From NCBI GenBank assembly GCA_030592465.1, contig JAUVJB010000030.1, positions 1 to 18,635 on the forward strand: 18,635 nucleotides of DNA. Direction: 5' to 3'. Under the pieces are notes generated by a model. That model saw only the letters and a program-made list of their open reading frames with translations, was not told the origin of the DNA and made no database searches. Source of the stretch: Bacteroidota bacterium. GTDB lineage: Bacteria > Bacteroidota > Bacteroidia > Bacteroidales > B39-G9. Below, piece after piece: positions 7,322-14,461 of the stretch; the first letter of the stretch is position 1, and the number at the start of each line of letters is the position of its first letter. Made by a program: the position numbers and the translations under genes.

Positions 7322-8236
7322 ATGAACACTAAAAAAATATTGGTATATATATTCTTATCTGTTGCAATGATGTTGTACAGCCTGACTTTTGTTTGGTATA
7401 AACAGGTTTATGTTTATTTTAATCCGATAACAACAATTTTTTTCAGATTAGTTATATCAGCAGTCTTTTTGTTTTCATATTCAATAGTAGCCAAAAAATT
7501 TCAAAAAATTAATAAAAAAGATTATACAGCTTTTTTATTATTGGCTTTGTTTGATCCATTAATATATTTTATTGGTGAGAGTTTTGGTATGAAATATATT
7601 TCGGCAACAGTCGGGTCGGTTATTGTTTCAACAATACCTCTTTTTACGCCAATTTTGGCATATTATATGTTTAAAGAGCGATTATCCAAAATGAATATTA
7701 TGGGTATCGTATTATCATTTTTGGGTGTTTTATTAGTTGTTTTGAAAAAAGATTTTTCTTTTTCTGCTTCACCCGGCGGTATTTTATTAATGTTTTTGGC
7801 AGTAGCAGGAGCTATGGGATATTCAGCTCAAATTGTTAATTTAACCCAAAAGTATAACATCATGACTATTATTATAACACAAAATACCATTGGAGCTTTT
7901 TATTTTTTACCATTGTTTTTAATTTTTGATGCACAGCAATTTGCAACTATCCATATTACATGGGATGCATTAAAACCTTTATTTGAACTTGCAATTTTTG
8001 CCTCATCATTTGCATATATATTTTTTATTTATGGTGTTAAAAATGTGGGAATAACCAAAGCAAACTTGTTTACAAATATTATTCCTGTATTTACCGCAAT
8101 ATTTGCTTTTTTTATTTTAGGTGAGAGCTTAACCGTTCAAAAAATTATTGGTATTTTAATTGTGGTTGCAGGTTTGTTTTTATCTCAAATTAATTACCCG
8201 AAATTTAAAAAAAGATATTTCTTTTTGCGAAAATAA
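7322..8236 (+). CDS. EamA/DMT superfamily transporter
   Basis: This 304-residue inner-membrane protein has about ten hydrophobic helices arranged as two EamA repeats. Repeat 1 covers residues 6-140, with the conserved segment ATVGSVIVSTIPLFTPILAY and a following FKERLSKMNIMGIVLSFLGV. Repeat 2 covers residues 150-293, with KANLFTNIIPVFTAIFAFFI and LGESLTVQKIIGILIVVAGL. The GES/KER motif after the fourth and ninth helices is typical of the family. These proteins move small metabolites such as amino acids or nucleotides, but the substrate cannot be predicted. The end is basic (KFKKRYFFLRK). It is monocistronic: divergent from M20 and convergent with the DUF2723 gene. Confidence 0.9.
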   Translation: MNTKKILVYIFLSVAMMLYSLTFVWYKQVYVYFNPITTIFFRLVISAVFLFSYSIVAKKFQKINKKDYTAFLLLALFDPLIYFIGESFGMKYISATVGSVIVSTIPLFTPILAYYMFKERLSKMNIMGIVLSFLGVLLVVLKKDFSFSASPGGILLMFLAVAGAMGYSAQIVNLTQKYNIMTIIITQNTIGAFYFLPLFLIFDAQQFATIHITWDALKPLFELAIFASSFAYIFFIYGVKNVGITKANLFTNIIPVFTAIFAFFILGESLTVQKIIGILIVVAGLFLSQINYPKFKKRYFFLRK

Positions 8237-8312
8237 AAAAAAATCGAAGCAAAGGGTTCATTTGGTGTAATCCCAAAACAACTAACAAGTTGTTCAATTT
8301 GTTTATTAGTTC

Positions 8313-8333
8313 GGCGAAGTTTGTAACTTCGCC
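8313..8333. repeat. Hairpin with AAGTTTGTAACTT core
   Basis: GGCGAAGTT (8313-8321) and AACTTCGCC (8325-8333) form a 9-bp stem with a TGT loop. Its core AAGTTTGTAACTT recurs, inverted, inside a second hairpin at 8429-8451 that has different but complementary outer arms. It lies in the convergent gap between the EamA and DUF2723 genes and may help end transcription. Confidence 0.65.
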
Positions 8334-8343
8334 TATAAAATTA

Positions 8344-8374
8344 AACCTCACAGGTCTTTAAGACCTGTGAGGTT
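8344..8374. terminator. Bidirectional hairpin between convergent genes
   Basis: AACCTCACAGGTCTT (8344-8358) and AAGACCTGTGAGGTT (8360-8374) form a perfect 15-bp stem around one base. A-rich sequence precedes it and TATTTTA follows. It is about 108 bases after the EamA stop and 90 bases after the DUF2723 stop on the other strand, well placed to serve both genes. Confidence 0.7.
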
Positions 8375-8428
8375 ATTTTAAAAATTCCAACACTACTATA
8401 AATTTCGTACTCTCGCAGGTTGCGAAAA

Positions 8429-8451
8429 GGTTTAAGTTACAAACTTAAACC
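8429..8451. repeat. Second hairpin with the same core, inverted
   Basis: GGTTTAAGTT (8429-8438) and AACTTAAACC (8442-8451) form a 10-bp stem with an ACA loop, 12 bases beyond the DUF2723 stop codon. Read on the minus strand it shares the AAGTTTGTAACTT core with the hairpin at 8313-8333. A small TCGCA/TGCGA hairpin (8413-8425) lies just to its left. Confidence 0.65.
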
Positions 8452-8463
8452 ATATTACTAATA

Positions 8464-11400
8464 TTACATACCCTTAGAAACTAAGTCGAGATGTTCTGAA
8501 ATTTCTTTACTAAGAGCATCTTGTTTATATTTTTTTGTCAAATTAGTGAGGCTTTGTAAAACAGCAAAAGCCATACTTCTTTCTTTTTCAATAGAACTTG
8601 TAAATTTTGTATCTAATGATAAGAAATATTTTAAATTATCGGAATAAGTGTGGTACATTTTTTTAACTAAGGCGTTTGCTGTGTCAATTTGACTAAGCTT
8701 ATAAAAAGCTTCAACATAAGGTAAATCAAAATAGTCAAATGGGATACATTCGTGAGGTAAAATTTTAAGACCCTTGTTTAACACAGCAATAGCAGAATCT
8801 TGTTTGTTTTCTTTTATTAAAGCATCAGATAGACGGTAAAAGTTTGTTCTTAAACGAACAATCTTGGCAGTTCTCTTACTATTTTCATCAACATAAACTT
8901 TAGGATTGTCCAAACCACCCCATTTGAATTTGTTCATATATTTATCGTACAAAATATCAGTATCAATTCTTCCAATTGCTTTATAGTTAAATTTTGTTTT
9001 TATTGGAACAAAACGATAGGCAAAGCCATCTAATTGAAAATAGTCTGTTAAATTTGTTGAATTTCCTGTGCCAACAGAAACAAAATAAATAGGTCTGTCC
9101 CAATTATTATTTGATAAAAGATCAAGAATCATCATATCGTTTTTACCAAGATAATTTGCTTTCATTTTCCATTCAATGTTATGTACTATTTTGTCGGCAT
9201 CCTTAGGTTTAACTGTTCCGTTAGCAATAACCTTGGCAGAGTCAACAGGTATAATAAAATTTCTCGCAGGGAAATAATCAATGTTTTCGCCTCCTTGAGT
9301 TTCTAATTTTGTTTTAGGATTATCAGAAGCAACAAAATTGATTACTTCTTTTAAATTAACAGGCTTGTTAATCCTTTCATATACAGGAACATAATCTCTT
9401 TTGCCTTGAATATATTGTTCTTTCTTCATTGAAAAAGGAACCGGAGCAGAATTATAAGCTCTACGTTTCATTTGGTCAATGTACCAGTCAGTAGAAAGGT
9501 AAGGCAAGCATACTATTCTAACATCAGTACGAATACCTTCAACTTCTTGTGCATACCAAGTTGGGAAAGTATCGTTATCGCCGTTTGTAAAAAGAATTGC
9601 ATTTGGGGCACATGAGTTCAAATAATCGTAAGCAATATCACGTGCTGTATATCTATTAGAACGATTATGATCGTCCCAATTCTCGTGAGCCATAATACTA
9701 GGAACAAAAGTAAGACATAACAAACTTGAAATAACGGCACTTACTGTTTTTGATGGTGATATTTTGTTAAAAAGTTCATAAATAGCCAGAACTCCGAGAC
9801 CTATCCAAATTGAAAAAGCATAAAAAGACCCGGTGTAAGCATAATCACGTTCACGTGGCTGAAGTGGAGTTTGATTTAAGTACATAACAATGGCTATGCC
9901 TGTAAAGAAAAATAGCAATGATATAATCCAAAAATTTTTGCCGTCTTTTTTATATTGAAACAATATGCCAATAAGTCCCAATAAAAATGGCAACATATAA
10001 TAAATATTTCTTGATTTTTTGCTTGTAATTGATTTTGGTAAATTGTCTTGATTTCCAATTCGCATTTCATCAATAAATTTAATCCCGCTAATCCAGTTGC
10101 CATTTAAAATACCTCCATGCGATTGAATATTGTTTTGCCGTCCGGAAAAATTCCACATAAAATAACGAAAATACATGTAACCTAACTGATATCGGAAGAA
10201 GAATTTTAAATTTTCACCAAATGTAGGTTTATTAATAATTTTAGGATTACCCTGATAGTCTGTTATTTGAATAGCTGTACCTTTAATGTTTGCCCATTGT
10301 TTGTATGCTTTAATATGATTTTGTTGCGGGCTGTACATGCGTGGAAATAATGTTTTAAAGCGAGAATCATAATTTTTTTTAGGTTCATAGCGTGAAACAA
10401 TATATTTCCTGTTTTTTTTCACATATGTAGGATTACCTTCAACATAAGGCTCATTATTATTAAGAGGAGCATTATAGTATTGTCCGTTTATTAAAGGACG
10501 ATCACCATATTGCTCGCGGTTTAAATATGATAGTAAAGAAAAAACATTTTCAGGATTGTTCTCATCTAAAGGTAAATCTGCCGCTGAACGTATAACAACC
10601 ATGGCATAGGACGAATATCCGATTAAAATTACAGTAAATGCTACAATTATTGTGTTAAGAATAACTTTGTTTTTTTTTCTTGTGTAATAAATTCCCCATA
10701 CAATTCCTCCAATCAATAATAAAGCAAATATAATGACACCTGTATTATAAGGTAAGCCAAAACCGTTAACAAATAAGAGTTCAAACTTAGATGCTATTTT
10801 GAGAATACCTGTTAAGATGCCATACATTACTACAGCTAACATTAATACTGAAATTAAAAAAGCAGAGATTACTCCTTTTAAAGAAGGTTTGAATTTCCGG
10901 AAATAATAAACAAAAACAATTGCCGGTATAGCTAATAGATTTAATAAATGGATACCCAACGACAATCCCATTAAATATGCAATTAATATAATCCAGCGAT
11001 TAGCATATTTTTCATCGGCAACATTTTCCCACTTTAAAATAGCCCAGAAAACTACTGCGGTAAATAATGACGATGATGCATAAACTTCCGCCTCAACAGC
11101 TGAAAACCAGAACGAATCAGAAAAAGTATAAGCTAAAGCACCTACTAATCCGCTGCCAATAATTGCTATTATTTTTCCTGTTGTAAGTTCGTTATTTTTA
11201 TCTATTATTTTTTTTGCAAGATGTGTAATTGTCCAAAACAAGAACATAATTGTAAAGGCACTCGCCAGAGCCGACATTGAATTTATCATCTTAGCAACAT
11301 GCGCAGCATCGCTTGCAAAGAGAGAGAAAAAACGAGCTAATATCATAAAAAATGGAGCTCCGGGGGGATGCCCTACTTCTAACTTAAACGAAGTTGCAAT

Positions 11401-11514
11401 AAACTCACCACAATCCCAAAAGCTTGCAGTTGGTTCAATTGTGCTTAAATAAACAAACGCTGCTATTGAAAATGTTAGCCAACCAAAAATAATATTAATC
11501 TTTTTATAATTCAT
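8464..11514 (-). CDS. DUF2723 membrane protein, putative O-mannosyltransferase-like GT-C
   Basis: This 1016-residue protein is recognisable as DUF2723 (TMEM260-related). Its N-terminal signature reads SFWDCGEFIATSFKLEVGHP (residues 31-50; D34 and E37 are candidate catalytic acidic residues), followed by PPGAPFFMILARFF. Many membrane helices follow to about residue 590. Other family motifs are TPLQPRERDYAYTGSFYAFS, then LFTNGDNDTFPTWYAQEVEG and VRIVCLPYLSTDWYIDQMKR. The C-terminal part is soluble, includes WDRPIYFVS, and ends in TPR-like helices (SDALIKENKQDSAIAVLNKG). Human TMEM260 is an O-mannosyltransferase, so a GT-C glycosyltransferase role at the inner membrane, acting on exported proteins or glycans, is plausible but unproven for bacterial members. 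Length and motifs appear complete. It is a single-gene unit with its promoter in the repeat-rich gap above 11514. Confidence 0.88.
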   Translation of the reverse strand: MNYKKINIIFGWLTFSIAAFVYLSTIEPTASFWDCGEFIATSFKLEVGHPPGAPFFMILARFFSLFASDAAHVAKMINSMSALASAFTIMFLFWTITHLAKKIIDKNNELTTGKIIAIIGSGLVGALAYTFSDSFWFSAVEAEVYASSSLFTAVVFWAILKWENVADEKYANRWIILIAYLMGLSLGIHLLNLLAIPAIVFVYYFRKFKPSLKGVISAFLISVLMLAVVMYGILTGILKIASKFELLFVNGFGLPYNTGVIIFALLLIGGIVWGIYYTRKKNKVILNTIIVAFTVILIGYSSYAMVVIRSAADLPLDENNPENVFSLLSYLNREQYGDRPLINGQYYNAPLNNNEPYVEGNPTYVKKNRKYIVSRYEPKKNYDSRFKTLFPRMYSPQQNHIKAYKQWANIKGTAIQITDYQGNPKIINKPTFGENLKFFFRYQLGYMYFRYFMWNFSGRQNNIQSHGGILNGNWISGIKFIDEMRIGNQDNLPKSITSKKSRNIYYMLPFLLGLIGILFQYKKDGKNFWIISLLFFFTGIAIVMYLNQTPLQPRERDYAYTGSFYAFSIWIGLGVLAIYELFNKISPSKTVSAVISSLLCLTFVPSIMAHENWDDHNRSNRYTARDIAYDYLNSCAPNAILFTNGDNDTFPTWYAQEVEGIRTDVRIVCLPYLSTDWYIDQMKRRAYNSAPVPFSMKKEQYIQGKRDYVPVYERINKPVNLKEVINFVASDNPKTKLETQGGENIDYFPARNFIIPVDSAKVIANGTVKPKDADKIVHNIEWKMKANYLGKNDMMILDLLSNNNWDRPIYFVSVGTGNSTNLTDYFQLDGFAYRFVPIKTKFNYKAIGRIDTDILYDKYMNKFKWGGLDNPKVYVDENSKRTAKIVRLRTNFYRLSDALIKENKQDSAIAVLNKGLKILPHECIPFDYFDLPYVEAFYKLSQIDTANALVKKMYHTYSDNLKYFLSLDTKFTSSIEKERSMAFAVLQSLTNLTKKYKQDALSKEISEHLDLVSKGM

Positions 11515-11648
11515 CTTATTAATTTTTTGATATCTAATTTGAATCCATAATTCATTAAAAAAACAAAAATAATCTTTTTATTTAACTTTAATAATAATAA
11601 TTTATTGTATTAATGAATCCACTGCGAAAAGCCGATAAGCAGTTAGTG

Positions 11649-11660
11649 CGTCAGCTGACG
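11649..11660. repeat. CAGCTG-centred palindrome, copy 2
   Basis: CGTCAGCTGACG is a perfect 12-base palindrome, followed by AAAG. It is the same core as the copy at 3972-3987 and lies inside the left half of the MITE-like element. Confidence 0.65.
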
Positions 11661-11717
11661 AAAGATTAAAAGCTATATATTTGTACGTCACTCTGTTACA
11701 AAACTGCTAATCGACTA

Positions 11718-11735
11718 ATCCGCCGGCTGGCGGAT
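11718..11735. repeat. CCGCC/GGCGG palindrome, copy 3
   Basis: ATCCGCCGGCTGGCGGAT has perfect 7-base arms around an imperfect CGGCTG-type centre. It matches the perfect copy at 14294-14311 except at one central base and lies just inside the right terminal repeat of the MITE-like element. Confidence 0.65.
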
Positions 11736-11920
11736 AGTTTTCATAGTGGACTCATTAATGTAAATAGTCTAAAAAAATTTCAACGTGCTTATGATTTTTT
11801 AATATATTTTCAATATGTTGATAATCAGTAAGTTAACAAACATTTTGCTATTTTTAGAAAACGAAATTTCTGACTGTATCTGAATATTTGTTTTTTATTA
11901 CTATATACAGCGTTCCATTT

Positions 11921-12091
11921 TAGTTGGACAATGGTACAATAAGTAAAGATATGAAGAAACGAGGATTTAAATTTGTCGGTTCTAAAATAATATATGCACA
12001 CATGCAAGCAACAGGAATGGTAAATGACCATACGACCGATTGTTTCAGATATAAAGAAATTAATATGACTCAAACAGGTATGTGTTTATAA
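11921..12091 (+). pseudogene. tag: 3' remnant of 3-methyladenine DNA glycosylase I gene
   Basis: Reading from 11924, after an in-frame TAG at 11921, the translation is LDNGTISKDMKKRGFKFVG, then SKIIYAHMQATGMVNDHTTD and CFRYKEI, ending at 12091. This is the C-terminal quarter of Tag: the KKRGFKFVG block, the MQATGMVNDH block, and the two C-terminal zinc ligands (His of NDH and Cys of DCF). The ATG at 11951 is an internal Met codon (SKDM). Upstream, the same frame is broken by stops (11921 and 11855); EYLFFI and YSVPF hint at decayed earlier segments. The N-terminal three quarters, with the catalytic and remaining zinc residues, are absent, so no active enzyme can be made. Tag repairs alkylated DNA by excising 3-methyladenine; an intact copy may exist elsewhere. 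The decay may be linked to the MITE-like insertion 160 bases upstream. Confidence 0.82.
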
Positions 12092-12200
12092 GTTAAACCG
12101 GATAATAGTTTGTTTCCTTTTCAATTTTAATTTTATAATAGACGTTATTTAGAATTATTTTAAATACAATTACTAATCAGTTGATTTTGAGAATATAATC

Positions 12201-12236
12201 ACATAAAAATATATATGTATACATAAAAATGTATGT
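12201..12236. repeat. Short AT-rich direct repeat
   Basis: ACATAAAAATATATATGT (12201-12218) is followed by ACATAAAAATGTATGT (12221-12236). This imperfect direct repeat lies about 90-120 bases before the aldehyde oxidoreductase gene, in its upstream control region. It could be a regulator site or simple-sequence drift. Confidence 0.35.
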
Positions 12237-12254
12237 AAAAAAGCAATAGGTAAT

Positions 12255-12283
12255 TTTGTACATATTGACATAGGTATATTTTG
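12255..12283 (+). promoter_or_regulatory. Possible Bacteroidota-type promoter for the AOR gene
   Basis: TTTG at 12255-12258 and TATATTTTG at 12275-12283 resemble the Bacteroidota -33 (TTTG) and -7 (TAnnTTTG) elements, about 40 bases before the ATG at 12324. The -7 element has one extra base and the spacing (16) is shorter than the usual 19-21, so the match is weak. Confidence 0.3.
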
Positions 12284-12323
12284 TTATTAACTTGTGAGTT
12301 AAATAAACTAAATAAGATATATT

Positions 12324-14120
12324 ATGTCATACCAAAAAAAAATATTGAGAGTAAACCTATCTTCGCAAAAAATTAAAACAGAAGATTTGCCAATGGATTT
12401 GGCAAAAAAATACATAGGTGGAAGAGGCTTAGCCTCAAAAATTTTGTACGACGAAATTGATCCGGCAATTAATGCTTTATCGCCGGAAAACAAACTCATC
12501 TTCTCAACCGGTCCGTTAACCGGAACAAATGCACCAACAGGCGGGCGTTATATGGTAGTTACCAAAGGACCACTTACAGGGACAATTGCATCAAGCAACT
12601 CCGGTGGATTTTTTGGAGCAAAATTCAAAAACACAGGTTACGACTTAATCATTTTTGAGGGTAAAGCTGATGCTCCCTGTTATCTCTATCTTGATGAAGA
12701 AAAATCGGAACTGCGTGACGCTTCTCATGTCTGGGGAAAAGATGTTTACGAAACAACCGACATACTTTTAAAAGAAGCTCCCGATAGAGCTAAGGTTGCT
12801 TGCATTGGTCAAGCCGGTGAGAGATTATCTTTAATGGCAGCTATTATGAACGATAAAAGCCGTGCTGCCGGACGTACCGGTGTAGGAGCAGTTATGGGAA
12901 GCAAAAATTTGAAAGCTGTTGTTGTTTCAGGCAAGAAAAAGGTGCTAATTGAAGATAAAGAAGCATTTACTGCTGCAGTAAAACAACGCACTAAAATGCT
13001 AAAAGAGAATGGTGTTACCGGACAAGGCTTACCGGCTTTGGGAACAAAAGTTTTAGATAAAGTCATTAATGACAGCGGTTTGTATCCTACCTTTAACTTT
13101 CAAGAATCTGTTTTTAAATACACTGATGAAGTTTCAGGTGAAGCATTGGTCGAAAAACAATATCTAATTAAAAATGCAGCCTGTTTTGCATGCCCAATTG
13201 CTTGTGGTAGAGTAGTTGAACTGCCAAGCGGACTCAAAGGCGAAGGACCGGAATATGAAACAGGTTGGGCTTTTGGTGCTAATTGCGGAGTTAGAGATTT
13301 GAATGCAATTACTCAAGCTAATTTCTTATGTAATCAATATGGTTTAGATACAATCTCTGTTGGAGCTACTATTGCAGCAGCAATGGAGCTTTACCAAAAA
13401 GGATACATCAAAAAAGAAGAATTAGACAAAGGTCCTGAATTAAAATTTGGAAGTTCTGAAGCTATTGTTTATTATACAAAAAAACTTGCACTGCGCGAAG
13501 GCATTGGCGACAAGTTAGCATTAGGCTCTTATAGATTTGCAGAAAGTTATGGACATCCAGAATTCTCAATGACTGTTAAAAAACAAGAAATTCCTGCTTA
13601 CGACCCAAGAGGCGTTCAAGGTCACGGACTTGGTTATGCTACAAACAATAGAGGCGGATGTCATGTCAGGTCTTATTTAATTGCACCCGAAATAGTTGGA
13701 ATACCGGAGAAATTAGACCCACAAGAACTTAACGGAAAACCTGAATGGGTGAAAATTTTTCAAGATTTAACCGGTGTTATTGATTCTGCCGGTTTATGCT
13801 TATTCACATCGTTTGCTTTGGGTGCCGGCGATTATAAAGATTTATTAAACGCTGATACAGGCTTCAATTATACCGAAGAAGAACTGATGAAAGTAGGCGA
13901 AAGAATTTGGAATCTTGAACGTATGTTTAATCTGAAAGCCGGATTTACAGCTGCCGATGACACTCTTCCTAAACGTTTGCTAAACGATTCTGTTACCAGT
14001 GGCCCAAACAAAGGACATGTTCACAGATTGCCCGAACTGTTGCCTAAATATTATTCATTAAGAGGTTGGGACGAAAAGGGTGTTCCTACAAGTGAAAAAA
14101 TAAAAGAATTAGGATTATAA
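12324..14120 (+). CDS. aor: Tungsten-type aldehyde:ferredoxin oxidoreductase
   Basis: The 598-residue product has the usual length for the AOR family. The N-terminal AOR domain carries KKYIGGRGLASKILYDEID, FSTGPLTGTNAPTGGRYMVV and SNSGGFFGAKFK, and then RTGVGAVMGSKNLKAVVV, which are the tungstopterin-binding motifs. The [4Fe-4S] ligands are C287-x2-C290-x3-C294 (CFACPIAC) and C492 (DSAGLCLF), the spacing found in Pyrococcus AOR. Expected reaction: oxidation of an aldehyde to the acid, or the reverse, with reduced ferredoxin, in the cytoplasm of an anaerobe or facultative anaerobe. Substrate may be broad. No cofactor-synthesis (moa), tungstate transport or ferredoxin gene is adjacent, so it is monocistronic. 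Hand-counted stretches are about 37-42% GC, richer than much of the neighbouring coding DNA, which may reflect strong expression or transfer. Confidence 0.93.
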   Translation: MSYQKKILRVNLSSQKIKTEDLPMDLAKKYIGGRGLASKILYDEIDPAINALSPENKLIFSTGPLTGTNAPTGGRYMVVTKGPLTGTIASSNSGGFFGAKFKNTGYDLIIFEGKADAPCYLYLDEEKSELRDASHVWGKDVYETTDILLKEAPDRAKVACIGQAGERLSLMAAIMNDKSRAAGRTGVGAVMGSKNLKAVVVSGKKKVLIEDKEAFTAAVKQRTKMLKENGVTGQGLPALGTKVLDKVINDSGLYPTFNFQESVFKYTDEVSGEALVEKQYLIKNAACFACPIACGRVVELPSGLKGEGPEYETGWAFGANCGVRDLNAITQANFLCNQYGLDTISVGATIAAAMELYQKGYIKKEELDKGPELKFGSSEAIVYYTKKLALREGIGDKLALGSYRFAESYGHPEFSMTVKKQEIPAYDPRGVQGHGLGYATNNRGGCHVRSYLIAPEIVGIPEKLDPQELNGKPEWVKIFQDLTGVIDSAGLCLFTSFALGAGDYKDLLNADTGFNYTEEELMKVGERIWNLERMFNLKAGFTAADDTLPKRLLNDSVTSGPNKGHVHRLPELLPKYYSLRGWDEKGVPTSEKIKELGL

Positions 14121-14144
14121 ATATAATCAATTTTTTTATAATAT

Positions 14145-14182
14145 AAAAAACAGAGGTAATTAAAACTACCTCTGTTTTTTTT
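14145..14182 (+). terminator. Rho-independent terminator of the AOR gene
   Basis: CAGAGGTA (14151-14158) pairs with TACCTCTG (14167-14174) around an 8-base loop. Six A residues precede the stem and eight T residues follow it. It starts about 25 bases after the AOR stop. This is a textbook intrinsic terminator and the A/T extensions could let it work on both strands. Confidence 0.9.
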
Positions 14183-14262
14183 AGGACTAGTCAGACTAAT
14201 ATTAGTGTTTGAAAGAAAACTCTGTAATCTAGATTATTATTGATATTCCATAATAAAAATTA

Positions 14263-14278
14263 TCTGCCAGCTGGCAGA
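14263..14278. repeat. CAGCTG-centred palindrome, copy 4
   Basis: TCTGCCAGCTGGCAGA is a perfect 16-base palindrome, 15 bases before the next copy at 14294. Confidence 0.75.
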
Positions 14279-14293
14279 GAGTTAAATTGTTTT

Positions 14294-14311
14294 ATCCGCC
14301 AGCTGGCGGAT
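14294..14311. repeat. CAGCTG-centred palindrome, copy 5
   Basis: ATCCGCCAGCTGGCGGAT is a perfect 18-base palindrome and the best match to the family consensus seen here. It lies between the AOR terminator and the TlpA-like gene. Confidence 0.78.
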
Positions 14312-14342
14312 TGCTGAAATACAAGTATTATTGGGAATAACA

Positions 14343-14360
14343 ATCCGCCGGCAGTCGGAC
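14343..14360. repeat. Degenerate palindrome, copy 6
   Basis: ATCCGCCGGCAGTCGGAC aligns with copies 3 and 5 but has lost symmetry on the right side. It is the third copy within 100 bases, so this 341-base gap (14121-14461) is mostly terminator and palindromes with no gene. Confidence 0.5.
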
Positions 14361-14423
14361 AAGTTTTAACAATTTAACAATTTAATAATATATTCACACT
14401 GTAAGATAAACTGTATTACAGTA

Positions 14424-14442
14424 ATCCCCGAACAATCGGGAT
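14424..14442 (-). terminator. Hairpin after the TlpA-like gene
   Basis: ATCCCCGA and TCGGGAT pair with one bulged C around an ACAA loop, 20 bases beyond the minus-strand stop at 14462. There is no strong T-run on the minus strand, so the terminator role is tentative. The stem and loop resemble those at 18236-18255. Confidence 0.45.
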
Positions 14443-14461
14443 CTTAGAGTTTTTTAAGATG

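Larger units (their letters stand above)
11609..11759. mobile_element. MITE-like element with 22-bp terminal inverted repeats
   Basis: The left end ATTAATGAATCCACTGCGAAAA (11609-11630) matches the complement of the right end (11738-11759) at 19 of 22 positions. A second pair of related segments lies inside: CGATAAGCAGTTA (11633-11645) against the complement of AAACTGCTAATCG (11701-11713). Two small palindromes (11649-11660 and 11718-11735) are embedded at different depths in the two arms. The whole is 151 bases with no ORF. ATTAAT at each end is part of the repeat, so a target duplication cannot be separated from it. It is a non-autonomous element by structure; no matching transposase is in the window. 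Confidence 0.6.

Noticed and set aside
9894..10103. Alternative minus-strand frame within the DUF2723 gene
   Set aside because: Out-of-frame reading of a conserved gene on the same strand.
11825..12073. Minus-strand open frame of 82 codons
   Set aside because: It is antisense to the tag remnant, whose plus-strand translation matches a known family; the minus-strand product matches nothing I recognise.
12809..13066. Minus-strand open frame inside the aldehyde oxidoreductase gene
   Set aside because: A shadow of a strongly conserved coding region.
14263..14360. CRISPR array suggested by three evenly placed palindromes
   Set aside because: The units are only 16-18 bases, not identical, and the spacers are 15-31 bases and unequal; no cas genes are present.
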